DNA from: Mycobacterium sp. E740
GTDB taxonomy: Bacteria > Actinomycetota > Actinomycetes > Mycobacteriales > Mycobacteriaceae
DNA length: 64,000 bases
Assembly (NCBI RefSeq): GCF_001672895.1
Contig: NZ_LZKP01000083.1
Coordinates: forward strand, 1 to 64,000
Direction: 5' to 3'
A model generated the notes under the pieces. It saw only the letters and a list, made by a program, of their open reading frames with translations, was not told the origin of the DNA and did no database searches. Shown piece after piece: positions 9,411-20,735 of the stretch (position 1 is its first letter; each line of letters starts with the position of its first letter). The position numbers and the translations under genes were made by a program.

Positions 9411-10363
9411 CGCGAGGCTTGCCTGTCGCGGATCCGTTGCTGCATCTTCTCGGCGTTCTCCCGCATCTCCCGGGTGATCTCGAAGTGGCCGCCGAACTCG
9501 TTGAGATAGCCGGGCGGGTACTGCGGATCGGGCAGGATCTGGCGCATCCACCGATACGGCTTGCGGCGCCGCCACTCTCGCGGATATCCGACCGAGACTT
9601 CCTCGAAGCGCACGCCGTCGTACCAGGTGGTGCGCGGGATGTGCAGGTGCCCGTAGACCGAGCAGATCGCGTTGTAGCGGGTGTGCCAGTCGGCGGTTGC
9701 CGTGGTGCCGCACCACAGTGAGAACTCCGGGTAGAACATCGCGTCGCAGGGCTCGCGGACCATCGGGAAGTGGTTGACCAGAACCGTCGGGGTCATCCAG
9801 TCGAGATCCTCGAGCCGCTTGCGGGTGTGGGCCACGCGGTCGCGGCACCAGGCGTCGCGCGTCGCATACGGTTCGGCCGACAGCAGGTACTCGTCGGTGC
9901 CGATGATGTTGCGTTCCCGCGCGATCGCCAGCCCCTCGGCCTTCGTCGCCGCACCTGCGGGCAGGAAGGTGTAGTCGTACAGCAGGAACATCGGCACGAT
10001 GGTCGCCGGGCCGCCCTCCTCCGTCCACACCGGGAACGGGTGCTCGGGCGTGACGATGCCCATCTCGTCGCACAGGTTGACCAGGTAGTCGTACCGGGCC
10101 CTGCCGAAGATCTGCATCGGGTCGCGGTTGGTGGTCCACAGCTCGTGGTTGCCCGGGATCCAGATCACCTTGGCAAACCGCTTGCGCAGCAGATCCAGGG
10201 CCCAGCGGATCTCGTCGGTGCGTTCGGCGACGTCGCCGGCGACGATGAGCCAGTCATCCGGCGAGGCCGGGTGCAGCGACTCGGTCACCGGTTTGTTGCC
10301 GGTGTGACCCGTGTGCAGGTCGCTGATCGCCCAGAGGGTGGGTCGTCGGCCGTCGCGTGTCAC
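9407..10363 (-). CDS. pptH: Phosphopantetheinyl hydrolase PptH (calcineurin-like metallophosphoesterase)
   Basis: Metallophosphoesterase fold: SDLHTGH (D15, H17), AGDVAERTD (D44), PGNHELW (N72, H73), VLVNHFPM and VYGHLHI supply the two-metal site. It corresponds to Rv2795c, reported to remove 4'-phosphopantetheine from acyl carrier proteins; its loss gives resistance to a PptT inhibitor. The reaction is inferred from that orthology. The 318-aa protein starts at GTG 10363, 8 nt after TAGGCT. The stop overlaps the pptT start (ATGA), so the forward and reverse enzymes are made from one message. Confidence 0.9.
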   Translation of the reverse strand: MTRDGRRPTLWAISDLHTGHTGNKPVTESLHPASPDDWLIVAGDVAERTDEIRWALDLLRKRFAKVIWIPGNHELWTTNRDPMQIFGRARYDYLVNLCDEMGIVTPEHPFPVWTEEGGPATIVPMFLLYDYTFLPAGAATKAEGLAIARERNIIGTDEYLLSAEPYATRDAWCRDRVAHTRKRLEDLDWMTPTVLVNHFPMVREPCDAMFYPEFSLWCGTTATADWHTRYNAICSVYGHLHIPRTTWYDGVRFEEVSVGYPREWRRRKPYRWMRQILPDPQYPPGYLNEFGGHFEITREMRENAEKMQQRIRDRQASR

Positions 10364-10371
10364 AACCGACC

Positions 10372-10377
10372 AGCCTA
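10372..10377 (-). promoter_or_regulatory. Leaderless -10 element of the pptH-pptT-truB operon
   Basis: TAGGCT on the minus strand ends 8 nt before the pptH GTG. It is the only promoter-like motif seen ahead of this three-gene operon. Confidence 0.5.
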
Positions 10378-10452
10378 CTTAAGGCGATGTCACCGACTCG
10401 CCGGCAACTGGAACATGTTCTCTTTCCTCCTCGGCGGCCGGCGGGCGCCCGC

Positions 10453-10458
10453 TACACT
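10453..10458 (+). promoter_or_regulatory. Candidate -10 element for the 10494 gene
   Basis: TACACT about 35 nt upstream of the start codon would give a short leader containing the AAAGGGG ribosome-binding site at 10483-10489. No clear -35 is seen. Confidence 0.4.
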
Positions 10459-10493
10459 CCCCGCAGGGTCGGACCGACGGACAAAGGGGTGTG

Positions 10494-11063
10494 ATGGCCG
10501 CCAAGCTGCGCCTGCTCTCGGTGCTGTGCGCGTTGGTCGCCGCGGTGACCGTGGTGTGGCAGACCAATCCCGCGAGCGTTCCGCAGGTGAGCGTGAACGA
10601 GCTCCCGATGACGAACGTGACGACGTCGATCAAGTGGCCCGTCGTCGAGACGACGAACCCGTCCCCGTTCAACCCGTGCAAGCAGATCCCGCTCGAGGCG
10701 GTCCAGGCCATCGGGCTGGCGTTCACGCCTCCGGTTCCCGAGGACCAGCTGCGCTGCAAGTACGACGCCGGCAACTATCAGATGGCCGTCGAGGCGATCG
10801 TCTGGCGCTCCTACGAGCAGACGTTGCCCACCGACGCGGTCGAACTCGACATCGACGGGCACCGCGCCGCGCAGTACTGGATCATGAAGCCCACCGACTG
10901 GAACAACCGCTGGTGGGTCACCTGCATGATCGCCTTCGACACCAGCTACGGAGTGCTGCAGCAGTCGCTGTTCTATTCGCCGATCTACTCCAAGCCGAAC
11001 CCCGACTGCATGCAGACCAATCTGCAGCGTGCCCACGAGCTGATCCCGCACTACGTGTTCTGA
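10494..11063 (+). CDS. Exported DUF3558-like protein
   Basis: 189 aa beginning with a signal-peptide-like or anchoring hydrophobic stretch (about residues 4-20, LLSVLCALVAAVTVVW). It lacks a lipobox cysteine. The body resembles DUF3558 lipoproteins of actinobacteria: FNPCKQIPLEAVQAIG, then LRCKYDAG, VTCMIAF and PDCMQTNLQRAHELIP, four cysteines that could form two disulfides outside the membrane. The ATG at 10494 lies 4-6 nt after AAAGGGG; a GTG directly before it is an alternative. It is a single gene, divergent from pptH. Function unknown; the gene position resembles the lppV area of M. tuberculosis. Confidence 0.7.
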   Translation: MAAKLRLLSVLCALVAAVTVVWQTNPASVPQVSVNELPMTNVTTSIKWPVVETTNPSPFNPCKQIPLEAVQAIGLAFTPPVPEDQLRCKYDAGNYQMAVEAIVWRSYEQTLPTDAVELDIDGHRAAQYWIMKPTDWNNRWWVTCMIAFDTSYGVLQQSLFYSPIYSKPNPDCMQTNLQRAHELIPHYVF

Positions 11064-11120
11064 GGCGCTTCCGCTCGATCTGCTGAGGGGCGTTGCGCGG
11101 GTGCCCGAGCCCGGGCTGCG

Positions 11121-11126
11121 TAGCCT
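11121..11126 (+). promoter_or_regulatory. Leaderless -10 element for the CocE-type hydrolase
   Basis: TAGCCT ends 7 nt before GTG 11134 and favours that start over a GTG 33 nt further upstream. Confidence 0.5.
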
Positions 11127-11133
11127 CGACAAG

Positions 11134-12801
11134 GTGACCACCGTCGCTGCTGCTGCCACCTCCCGTCCGAAGACCGCGCGGTTCGCCGGACGCATCCTCT
11201 CGCGCCTGTTCCGCCTGCCCCCGAACACGTGCGGCTTCGAGGTACACAAGGTCAGCATCCCCATGCGCGACGGCGTCGAACTCAAGGGCGACCACTACGC
11301 GCCGGCGACCGACAACCCGGCCGGCACGGTGCTGGTCCGCTGCCCCTACGGCCGCCGGTTCCCTTTCGCGGCGTTGTACGCCGGCGTGTACGCGTCGCGC
11401 GGCTATCACGTCGTGTTCCAGAGCGTGCGCGGCACATTCGGCTCCGGTGGCGAGTTCGACCCGATGGTCAACGAGATCGCCGACGGCGCCGACACGGTGG
11501 CCTGGCTGCGCCGGCAGGACTGGTTCACCGGAACGTTCGCCACGATCGGGCTGTCGTATCTCGGCTTCACGCAGTGGGCGCTGCTGATGGACCCACCACC
11601 CGAGATGAAGGCTGCCGTCATCACCGTCGGTCCGCACGATGTGAGCGGTCCGCGCTGGGGCACTGGCACATTCGCGCTCAACGACTTCCTCGGCTGGAGC
11701 GAGCTGGTGGCCCGCCAGGAGGAGCGCAACAAGCTGCGCGTGCTGTGGGGCCAGCTGCGGTCGCGTCGCGCCCTGGCTCGCGCGACGACACGGCTGCCCG
11801 CGGGTGAGGCCGGCCGGGCGCTGCTGGGCTCCGGCGCGTCGTGGTGGGAGTCCTGGCTGGACCACCCCGAATCCGACGACCCGTTCTGGACGTCGCTGAA
11901 CATCCGCGAGGCATTGGACCGCACCGAGATACCGGTGCTGCTGATCGGCGGCTGGCAGGACCTGTTCCTCGAACAGACGCTCGCGCAGTACCAGCGCCTG
12001 CACGAGCGGGGAGTGACCGTCGGGCTGACGATCGGCTCGTGGACACATGCCGAGGTGATGGGCAAGGCCGCGCCGACCGTCATTCGCGAGTCCCTGGACT
12101 GGCTCGGCACCCACCTGAGCGGGCGCGCCGGTCGTCGCCGCCGCCCGGTGCGCATCTTCATCAACGGCCGGGGGTGGACGGAGCTCTCCGAGTGGCCGCC
12201 GGAGATGCCCGAGCAGGTGCGGTACCTGCAGCCCGGCGGCCGGCTCGGTGACGCGGTGCCGCCCGAGACGGCGCCCACCGCGACGTTCACCTACAACCCC
12301 GCGAACCCGACACCCACGGTCGGCGGCCGGCTGCTCTCGCCGGATGGCGGTTACCGCCGTGACACCGCACTGGCCCAGCGGGCCGACGTGCTGAGCTTTA
12401 CCGGCGACCGGCTGCCGACCGACCTCTACGTCGTCGGCACGCCCGTGCTGGAGCTCTCGCATTCGTGCGACAACCCGCACAATGATCTGTGGGTGCGCAT
12501 CAGCGAGGTGGACGCCAAAGGGCGCTCACGCAATATCAGCGACGGATATGTCGGTGCGGCAACGGATTCGGGCATCGTGCGAATCGAGCTGGACGCCGTG
12601 GCGCACCGGTTCTCCGCCGGCTCGAGGATCCGTGTGCTCGTGGCCGGCGGGTCGCACCCGAGGTTCGCCCGCAACCTGGGCACCGGGGAACCGCTCGGCA
12701 CCGGTTCTGCGCTCGCCTCCGCCACCCACACCGTGTATCTGGGCGACGGTGTCTCGCGGCTGGTCCTGCCCGCAGGTCCGCGTCCTCCGTCAACCGACTG
12801 A
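11134..12801 (+). CDS. CocE/NonD-family alpha/beta hydrolase
   Basis: 555-aa serine hydrolase of the X-Pro dipeptidyl-peptidase/cocaine esterase type. The N-terminal part has IPMRDGVELKGDHYAP, VLVRCPYGR and FQSVRGTFGSGGEFDP. The nucleophile is Ser141 in GLSYLG, the likely acid is in GGWQDLF (about 275) and the His in GSWTHAE (about 304). The C-terminal third is the jelly-roll domain. It resembles Rv2800. The true substrate is unknown; this family acts on esters and amides, including beta-lactam ester analogues. No signal peptide is seen. The 3' end overlaps the convergent DUF1802 gene by 12 bp. Confidence 0.85.
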   Translation: MTTVAAAATSRPKTARFAGRILSRLFRLPPNTCGFEVHKVSIPMRDGVELKGDHYAPATDNPAGTVLVRCPYGRRFPFAALYAGVYASRGYHVVFQSVRGTFGSGGEFDPMVNEIADGADTVAWLRRQDWFTGTFATIGLSYLGFTQWALLMDPPPEMKAAVITVGPHDVSGPRWGTGTFALNDFLGWSELVARQEERNKLRVLWGQLRSRRALARATTRLPAGEAGRALLGSGASWWESWLDHPESDDPFWTSLNIREALDRTEIPVLLIGGWQDLFLEQTLAQYQRLHERGVTVGLTIGSWTHAEVMGKAAPTVIRESLDWLGTHLSGRAGRRRRPVRIFINGRGWTELSEWPPEMPEQVRYLQPGGRLGDAVPPETAPTATFTYNPANPTPTVGGRLLSPDGGYRRDTALAQRADVLSFTGDRLPTDLYVVGTPVLELSHSCDNPHNDLWVRISEVDAKGRSRNISDGYVGAATDSGIVRIELDAVAHRFSAGSRIRVLVAGGSHPRFARNLGTGEPLGTGSALASATHTVYLGDGVSRLVLPAGPRPPSTD

Positions 12802-13335
12802 GCGGCGCACGTCGTCGGCGATCTCGTCAAGCGTGGCGTCGTCATGGACGGGCGGCGCCCAATCGGGGTCGACGGACAGCGGTACCCAGCTGGTGCACCC
12901 GGCGTAATCGGGCGTGCGCGCGAGCTGCAGCGGTTGGCGCAGCGGGCTTGCCCGCACGACGAGCGCGGTGAGCCGGTGTTTGGGCCGGAAGTCGAGACGG
13001 TCCGCCACGATCGACTCGTCGGTCCAGATGTGGTGTCGCGCAATGCATTCGAGGGCCTCAGGGCGGTTGACCTCGATCGCGGCGACGACGTCGGCGCCCG
13101 CGCGGAGCACCACCGCATCCTCGGTGCTGTCGCCGGCCGCGGCGGCGAGAAGGTCGCGGTGCTCAGGGCGTACCCGCTCGGCGTGGCTGTGGGCGACGGT
13201 CGGAAAGAGCAGGAAACGTGATGCGGTGACGGCGAACCGCTTCTCGTGGACGCCGCCCTTGCGCAGCAGCACTGTTTGCCTGCCGTCGAGCAGCGCGTGC
13301 ACCGCCGCGCTCCACTCCTTGAGCGCGGTGGTCAC
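12790..13335 (-). CDS. DUF1802 family protein
   Basis: 181 aa, cytoplasmic, with the DUF1802 opening ALKEWSAAVHALLDGRQTVLLRKGG and a mid section FLLFPTVAHSHAERVRP. A charged HHIWTDESIVADRLDFRPKHRLTALVVRAS stretch follows, as is usual in this family. No catalytic motif is known to me and the function is unassigned. It starts with GTG 13335, overlapping the stop of the DUF2277 gene (GTGA), so the pair is one transcription and translation unit. It converges with the CocE-type hydrolase, with a 12-bp overlap. Confidence 0.75.
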   Translation of the reverse strand: MTTALKEWSAAVHALLDGRQTVLLRKGGVHEKRFAVTASRFLLFPTVAHSHAERVRPEHRDLLAAAAGDSTEDAVVLRAGADVVAAIEVNRPEALECIARHHIWTDESIVADRLDFRPKHRLTALVVRASPLRQPLQLARTPDYAGCTSWVPLSVDPDWAPPVHDDATLDEIADDVRRSVG

Positions 13336-13607
13336 CGCGCAGTTCGGGCGGCGATCCGGGCGCGTACTTCAGGCCTACGGAGCGGCGGCACGGTGCTGGG
13401 CGGCTGACGTCGCGGCGGCAGCGAGGACAGCAGCCGCCGAGTGGTCTCGGTAACCTCGGCGACGGCGGCCTCGAAGGCGTCGGCGTTGACGGCCGTCGGC
13501 CGGGTGATCCCGCTGACCTTGCGGACGTACTGGCGCGCCGCAGCCTCGATCTCCTCGTCGCTCGCCGCCGGTTCGAGCCCGCGTAGCTCGGTGATGTTTC
13601 GGCACAT
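13332..13607 (-). CDS. DUF2277 family small protein
   Basis: 91 aa. The core MCRNITELRGLEPAASDEE followed by AARQYVRKVSG and the amphipathic AFEAAVAEVTETTRRLLSSL matches DUF2277, a small family of unknown function. The final 25 residues are basic and proline-rich (RRQPPSTVPPLRRPEVRARI). The two early residues Cys2 and Arg3 are typical. The ATG is 6 nt from a TATCGT element whose bases overlap the echA16 promoter. It is co-transcribed with the DUF1802 gene. Confidence 0.8.
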   Translation of the reverse strand: MCRNITELRGLEPAASDEEIEAAARQYVRKVSGITRPTAVNADAFEAAVAEVTETTRRLLSSLPPRRQPPSTVPPLRRPEVRARIAARTAR

Positions 13608-13613
13608 GCGTCC

Positions 13614-13623
13614 ACGATAGGTT
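13614..13623. promoter_or_regulatory. Overlapping divergent -10 elements (DUF2277 and echA16)
   Basis: Minus-strand TATCGT (13614-13619) lies 6 nt from the DUF2277 ATG, and plus-strand TAGGTT (13618-13623) lies 7 nt from the echA16 ATG. The two hexamers share two base pairs. The start codons are only 23 bp apart, so each -35 region must lie inside the other gene. This is a bidirectional leaderless promoter candidate. Confidence 0.6.
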
Positions 13624-13630
13624 CATTGGC

Positions 13631-14398
13631 ATGACCGGCCCAGCGAGTACCGACATCCTGCTGATCACGACCCAAGACCGGGTGCGCACGCTCACCCTGA
13701 ACCGGCCACAGGCGCGCAACGCGCTGTCGGCGGAACTGCGCAGGCGGTTCTACGCCGCGCTCGGCGATGCGCAAGCAGACGACGGCGTGGACGTCGTGAT
13801 CCTCACCGGCGCCGACCCGGTGTTCTGCGCGGGCCTGGACCTCAAAGAGCTCGGCGATACGACCGAGCTGCCCGATATCTCGCCCAAGTGGCCGCCCATG
13901 ACGAAGCCGGTGATCGGAGCAATCAACGGTGCGGCGGTGACCGGCGGGCTGGAGCTCGCGCTCTACTGCGACATCCTGATCGCCTCCGAGCAGGCCCGGT
14001 TCGCCGACACCCACGCCCGCGTCGGCCTGCTCCCGACCTGGGGGCTGTCGGTGCGGCTGCCGCAGAAAGTCGGTGTCGGGATGGCGCGCCGGATGAGTCT
14101 GACCGGTGATTACCTGTCGGCCGAAGAGGCACTGCGCGCCGGACTGGTCACCCAGGTGGTGCCGCACGCCGAGCTGCTGGCGAGCGCACGGCAGGTGGCG
14201 GCGTCGATCGTCGGCAACAATCAGCGCGCGGTCCGCGCCCTGCTCGCGTCCTATCACCGCATCGACGAGGCGCAGACCAACGAGGGGCTCTGGATCGAAG
14301 CCGCGTCGGCGCGGGAGTGGATGCGCAGCGCCAGCGGCGACGACATCGCCGCCAACCGCGACGCCGTGCTGCAGCGAGGCCGCTCGCAGGTCCGCTGA
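13631..14398 (+). CDS. echA16: Crotonase-superfamily protein EchA16
   Basis: 255 aa, matching Rv2831. The oxyanion-hole strands VFCAGLDLKELGD and INGAAVTGGLELALYCD bind an acyl-CoA thioester. Aligned with rat enoyl-CoA hydratase, both catalytic glutamates are replaced: FGQPEILLG becomes FADTHARVG, putting His for Glu144, and the Glu164 position is Arg in GVGMARRM. Simple hydratase chemistry is therefore doubtful; isomerase, hydrolase or another acyl-CoA reaction is possible. It starts at ATG 13631, 7 nt after TAGGTT. It is followed by a repeat element. Confidence 0.9.
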   Translation: MTGPASTDILLITTQDRVRTLTLNRPQARNALSAELRRRFYAALGDAQADDGVDVVILTGADPVFCAGLDLKELGDTTELPDISPKWPPMTKPVIGAINGAAVTGGLELALYCDILIASEQARFADTHARVGLLPTWGLSVRLPQKVGVGMARRMSLTGDYLSAEEALRAGLVTQVVPHAELLASARQVAASIVGNNQRAVRALLASYHRIDEAQTNEGLWIEAASAREWMRSASGDDIAANRDAVLQRGRSQVR

Positions 14399-14410
14399 AC
14401 CTGACATTTG

Positions 14411-14470
14411 CGCGACGGTGCGTGTTTGCACACGACACACCGACTTCCAGCGGCATTTTGCGCACGCTCG
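14411..14470 (-). repeat. Dispersed intergenic repeat, copy 1 (inverted)
   Basis: About 60 bp, with ends CGCGACGGTGCG and CGCACGCTCG forming imperfect terminal inverted repeats. The interior shares 21 identical bases with copy 2 in opposite orientation, centred on GTGTGCAAACACGCAC. It fills the gap between the echA16 stop and the methyltransferase -10 element at 14471. Confidence 0.7.
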
Positions 14471-14476
14471 TAGGCT
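14471..14476 (+). promoter_or_regulatory. Leaderless -10 element for the methyltransferase
   Basis: TAGGCT begins directly at the edge of repeat copy 1 and ends 7 nt before GTG 14484. Confidence 0.5.
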
Positions 14477-14483
14477 GTCGAGC

Positions 14484-15044
14484 GTGAACGAAGCGCACGA
14501 GTACTGCGGAAGCGACGAGTGGCGGCAGTTGATCCGCGAAGTCATCCTGCCGTGGGCGCTGGGTGAGATCGATCTCGGTGACGACGTGCTCGAGGTCGGC
14601 CCGGGGTACGGCGCGACGACCGATGTGTTGAGCGAATCGGTCGCGCGGTTGACCTCGGTGGAGATCGACGACGAGCTGGCCGCGATGCTGCGGGACCGGT
14701 TCGCCGATGTGCCGACGGTCGAAATCGTGCGCGGGGACGCGACGACGCTGTCCTACGACGACGGAAGATTCACCGGCGCAGCGTGTTTCACGATGCTGCA
14801 CCATGTTCCGACGGTCGAGATGCAGGACAAGTTGTTCGCCGAAGTCGCCCGGGTGCTGCGGCCCGGCGCCGCCCTGGTGGCCAGCGACAGCCTCGGCAGC
14901 GACGAGTTGGCCGTCGCGCATGAGGGTGACACCTACAATCCCGTCGACCCGGCGACGCTCCGGGACCGGTTGGCAGCCGCCGGTTTCGGTGACGTGAAAG
15001 TCAAGACGACGGAGTTCGGCTGGGCCGCGGTAGCGCGCCGGTAA
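14484..15044 (+). CDS. Class I SAM-dependent methyltransferase
   Basis: 186 aa with motif I VLEVGPGYGATTD (about 37-49), the acidic motif II SVEIDDELAAM, a motif III-like IVRGDATTLSYDDG and motif IV ACFTMLHHVP. The substrate cannot be told from sequence. The start is GTG 14484 (VNEAHEYCGSDEW), set by the -10 element; the frame is open much further upstream through echA16 but without support. It is a stand-alone gene, closely framed on both sides by inverted copies of the same small repeat. Confidence 0.85.
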   Translation: MNEAHEYCGSDEWRQLIREVILPWALGEIDLGDDVLEVGPGYGATTDVLSESVARLTSVEIDDELAAMLRDRFADVPTVEIVRGDATTLSYDDGRFTGAACFTMLHHVPTVEMQDKLFAEVARVLRPGAALVASDSLGSDELAVAHEGDTYNPVDPATLRDRLAAAGFGDVKVKTTEFGWAAVARR

Positions 15045-15070
15045 GTGAAACCGCACACTGATCGCGTCGC

Positions 15071-15130
15071 GAAGGTGCGGAAAATGCCGTAAAAGCGCGG
15101 CGTGTCGTGTGCAAACACGCACGCTCGCGC
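15071..15130 (+). repeat. Dispersed intergenic repeat, copy 2
   Basis: About 60 bp between the methyltransferase stop and the dinF stop, containing GTGTCGTGTGCAAACACGCA and ending in CGCACGCTCGCGC. It is the inverted counterpart of copy 1, so the two frame the methyltransferase gene. It may also serve as a terminator between convergent genes. Confidence 0.7.
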
Positions 15131-15137
15131 CAAGAAG

Positions 15138-17950
<2,813 letters not shown>

Positions 17951-17952
17951 CT

Positions 17953-20634
17953 CTAGGTGCGCTCTTTCTCGACCAGCTCGTATGTCTCGATGACGTCGCC
18001 TTCCTTGATGTCGGAGTAGGTCAGCGTCAGACCGCACTCGTAGCCCTCGCGGACCTCGGTGACGTCGTCCTTCTCGCGACGCAACGAGGAAACGGTGAGG
18101 TTCTCGGCCACCACGACGTTGTCGCGCAACAACCGGGCCTTGGCATTGCGCCGCATGATCCCCGACTGGACCAGGCAGCCGGCGATGTTGCCGACCTTCG
18201 ACGACCGGAAGATCGCGCGGATCTCGGCCCGGCCGAGTTCGCGCTCCTCGTAGATCGGCTTGAGCATGCCCTTGAGCGCGCTCTCGATCTCGTCGATGGC
18301 CTGGTAGATGATCGAGTAGTAGCGGATCTCCACACCCTCGCGGTTGGCCAGCTCGGTGGCCTTGCCCTCGGCGCGGACGTTGAAGCCGATGATGATCGCA
18401 TCCGAAGCCGACGCCAGGTTGACGTTGGTCTCCGTCACGCCACCCACGCCGCGGTCGATGACGCGCAACTCGACCTCGTCGTCGACCTGGATGCCCAGCA
18501 GGGCCTCCTCGAGCGCCTCGACCGTGCCCGCGTTGTCGCCTTTGAGGATCAGGTTCAGCTGGCTGGTTTCCTTCAGCGCCGAATCGAGGTCCTCGAGGCT
18601 GATGCGCTTGCGGCTGCGGGCCGCCAGGGCGTTGCGTTTACGCGCGCTGCGCCGGTCGGCGATCTGACGGGCGATGCGGTCCTCGTCGACGACGAGGAAG
18701 TTGTCGCCCGCGCCGGGCACCGAGGTGAAACCGATGACCTGGACGGGCCGCGACGGCAGCGCCTCGGCGACGTCCTCGCCGTGTTCGTCGACCATGCGGC
18801 GGACGCGGCCGTAGGCATCGCCGGCCACCACCGAGTCGCCCACCCGCAGCGTGCCGCGCTGGATCAGCACAGTCGCCACCGGGCCGCGGCCGCGGTCCAA
18901 GTGCGCCTCGATCGCCACACCCTGGGCCTCCATGTCGGGGTTGGCCCGCAGGTCCAGCGACGCGTCCGCGGTCAGGATGACCGCTTCGAGCAACGCCTCG
19001 ATGTTGGTGCCGGCCTTGGCCGAGATGTCGACGAACATCGTGTCGCCGCCGTACTCCTCGGGGACCAGCCCGTATTCGGTGAGCTGACCGCGGATCTTGG
19101 CCGGGTCGGCACCTTCCTTGTCGATCTTGTTGACCGCCACCACGATCGGCACGTCGGCCGCTTGAGCGTGGTTGACCGCTTCCACCGTCTGGGGCATGAC
19201 ACCGTCGTCGGCCGCGACCACCAGGATCGCGATGTCGGTGGCCTTCGCACCGCGGGCACGCATGGCGGTGAACGCCTCGTGACCGGGGGTGTCGATGAAG
19301 GTGATGGGTCGCTCGTTGCCGTCGAGGTCGACGGCGACCTGGTAGGCGCCGATGTGCTGGGTGATGCCGCCGGCCTCACCCTCGCGCACGGTGGCGTTAC
19401 GGATCGTGTCGAGCAGTCGGGTCTTGCCGTGGTCGACGTGGCCCATGACGGTGACCACCGGCGGACGCTGCTCGAGGTCGTCCTCGTCTCCGGAGTCTTC
19501 TCCGTAGGACAGGTCGAAGCTCTCCAGCAGCTCGCGGTCCTCGTCTTCCGGCGAGACGACCTGAACTTTGTAGTTCATCTCGCTGCCGAGCAGCTCGAGG
19601 GTGTCGTCGCCGACAGACTGCGTCGCGGTGACCATCTCGCCGAGATTGAACAGGGCCTGCACCAGCGCGGCCGGGTTCGCGTCGATCTTCTCGGCGAAAT
19701 CGCTCAGCGACGCGCCGCGGGCCAGCCGGATCGTCTCACCGTTGCCGTGCGGCAGCCGGACGCCGCCGACGACCGGGGCCTGCATGTTCTCGTATTCGGC
19801 GCGTTTCGCCCGCTTCGACTTGCGACCGCGCTTCGGGGCGCCGCCGGGACGGCCGAACGCACCGGCCGCACCACCGCGCTGGCCGGGACGACCGCCGCCG
19901 CCGGGACGGCCGCGATAGCCGCCACCACCGGCCGGGGCGCCGCCACCGCCGCCGCGGTAGTTACCGCCGCCGCCTGCGCCACCGGGACGACCGCCTTGTC
20001 CCGCACCGGGACGGGGACCGCCGCCGGGGCCCGGCCGTGGGCCGCCACCGGGGCGCGGGGGCCGGGGTCCGCCGGGACGCGGCGGCATGTTGCTCGGCGA
20101 CATACCGGGCCGAGGGGCGCCGGGGCGCGGGCCGCCGGGGCCGGGCCGAGGACCTTGCGGACGCGGTATCGGCCGGTCGACCGGCTGCTGCGACGAGAAC
20201 GGGTTGTTGCCGACGCGCGGCACCCGCGGCGCGGGCTTGGGCGCGCTCGGCGCAGGACCGGGCCGCGGGCCGGGTGTCGGACCGGGACGCACAGCCGGCG
20301 CGGCCGGCGGGGCGGCCGCTGCTGGCGGGGGTGCGACGGGCGGAGCGGCGGCGGCCGGGGCCGCTGGCTTCGGGGCGGGCGCCGCCGGGGGCGCCGCTGG
20401 AGCGGCGCTCTTGGCGGGCGTCGCGGCCGGCGAGCCGTTTCCGTCCGCCTTGACCTTCTCGGCGGCCGGCTTGCCGCCGCCGAACGATTCCCGCAACCGG
20501 CGGGCGACCGGCGCCTCAACCGTGGAGGACGCGGACTTGACGAACTCGCCCTGTTCGCTCAGCCGAGCGAGAACTTCCTTACTGGTGACACCGAGTTCCT
20601 TGGCCAACTCGTGTACACGGGCCTTACCTGCCAC
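17953..20634 (-). CDS. infB: Translation initiation factor IF-2
   Basis: GTPase that delivers fMet-tRNA to the 30S subunit and joins the 50S. 893 aa. An IF2-N helix bundle ([19 protein letters not shown], 8-26) is followed by a low-complexity region rich in Pro, Ala, Gly and Arg (about 50-270, many PRPG repeats) and a second IF2-N segment. The G domain has G1 GHVDHGKT (about 396-403), DTPGHEAF and NKID, followed by domains II-IV. The start is GTG 20634, six bases after GGAG. The Gly/Arg-rich linker is long but typical of mycobacteria and causes a long antisense open frame. Confidence 0.98.
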   Translation of the reverse strand: MAGKARVHELAKELGVTSKEVLARLSEQGEFVKSASSTVEAPVARRLRESFGGGKPAAEKVKADGNGSPAATPAKSAAPAAPPAAPAPKPAAPAAAAPPVAPPPAAAAPPAAPAVRPGPTPGPRPGPAPSAPKPAPRVPRVGNNPFSSQQPVDRPIPRPQGPRPGPGGPRPGAPRPGMSPSNMPPRPGGPRPPRPGGGPRPGPGGGPRPGAGQGGRPGGAGGGGNYRGGGGGAPAGGGGYRGRPGGGGRPGQRGGAAGAFGRPGGAPKRGRKSKRAKRAEYENMQAPVVGGVRLPHGNGETIRLARGASLSDFAEKIDANPAALVQALFNLGEMVTATQSVGDDTLELLGSEMNYKVQVVSPEDEDRELLESFDLSYGEDSGDEDDLEQRPPVVTVMGHVDHGKTRLLDTIRNATVREGEAGGITQHIGAYQVAVDLDGNERPITFIDTPGHEAFTAMRARGAKATDIAILVVAADDGVMPQTVEAVNHAQAADVPIVVAVNKIDKEGADPAKIRGQLTEYGLVPEEYGGDTMFVDISAKAGTNIEALLEAVILTADASLDLRANPDMEAQGVAIEAHLDRGRGPVATVLIQRGTLRVGDSVVAGDAYGRVRRMVDEHGEDVAEALPSRPVQVIGFTSVPGAGDNFLVVDEDRIARQIADRRSARKRNALAARSRKRISLEDLDSALKETSQLNLILKGDNAGTVEALEEALLGIQVDDEVELRVIDRGVGGVTETNVNLASASDAIIIGFNVRAEGKATELANREGVEIRYYSIIYQAIDEIESALKGMLKPIYEERELGRAEIRAIFRSSKVGNIAGCLVQSGIMRRNAKARLLRDNVVVAENLTVSSLRREKDDVTEVREGYECGLTLTYSDIKEGDVIETYELVEKERT

Positions 20635-20735
20635 TACATCTCCATCTCTAGAGGCGTCAGCGGTGGTAGGCGCCGCGCCTCGGGTTAGCTATGACGCATG
20701 GTCATCGGGACTTCACGGTGTGCTCATGTTCTTCG

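Noticed and set aside
10411..10420. GAACATGTTC palindrome upstream of the 10494 gene as a LexA/SOS box
   Set aside because: The mycobacterial SOS box needs four bases between GAAC and GTTC; here only two are present, and neither neighbour is a repair gene.
14411..14470. Repeat copies as a short coding sequence (reading as VCANTHRRANVRF-like peptides)
   Set aside because: The same peptides appear from each copy on both strands and are cut by stops; this is repeated DNA, not a gene.
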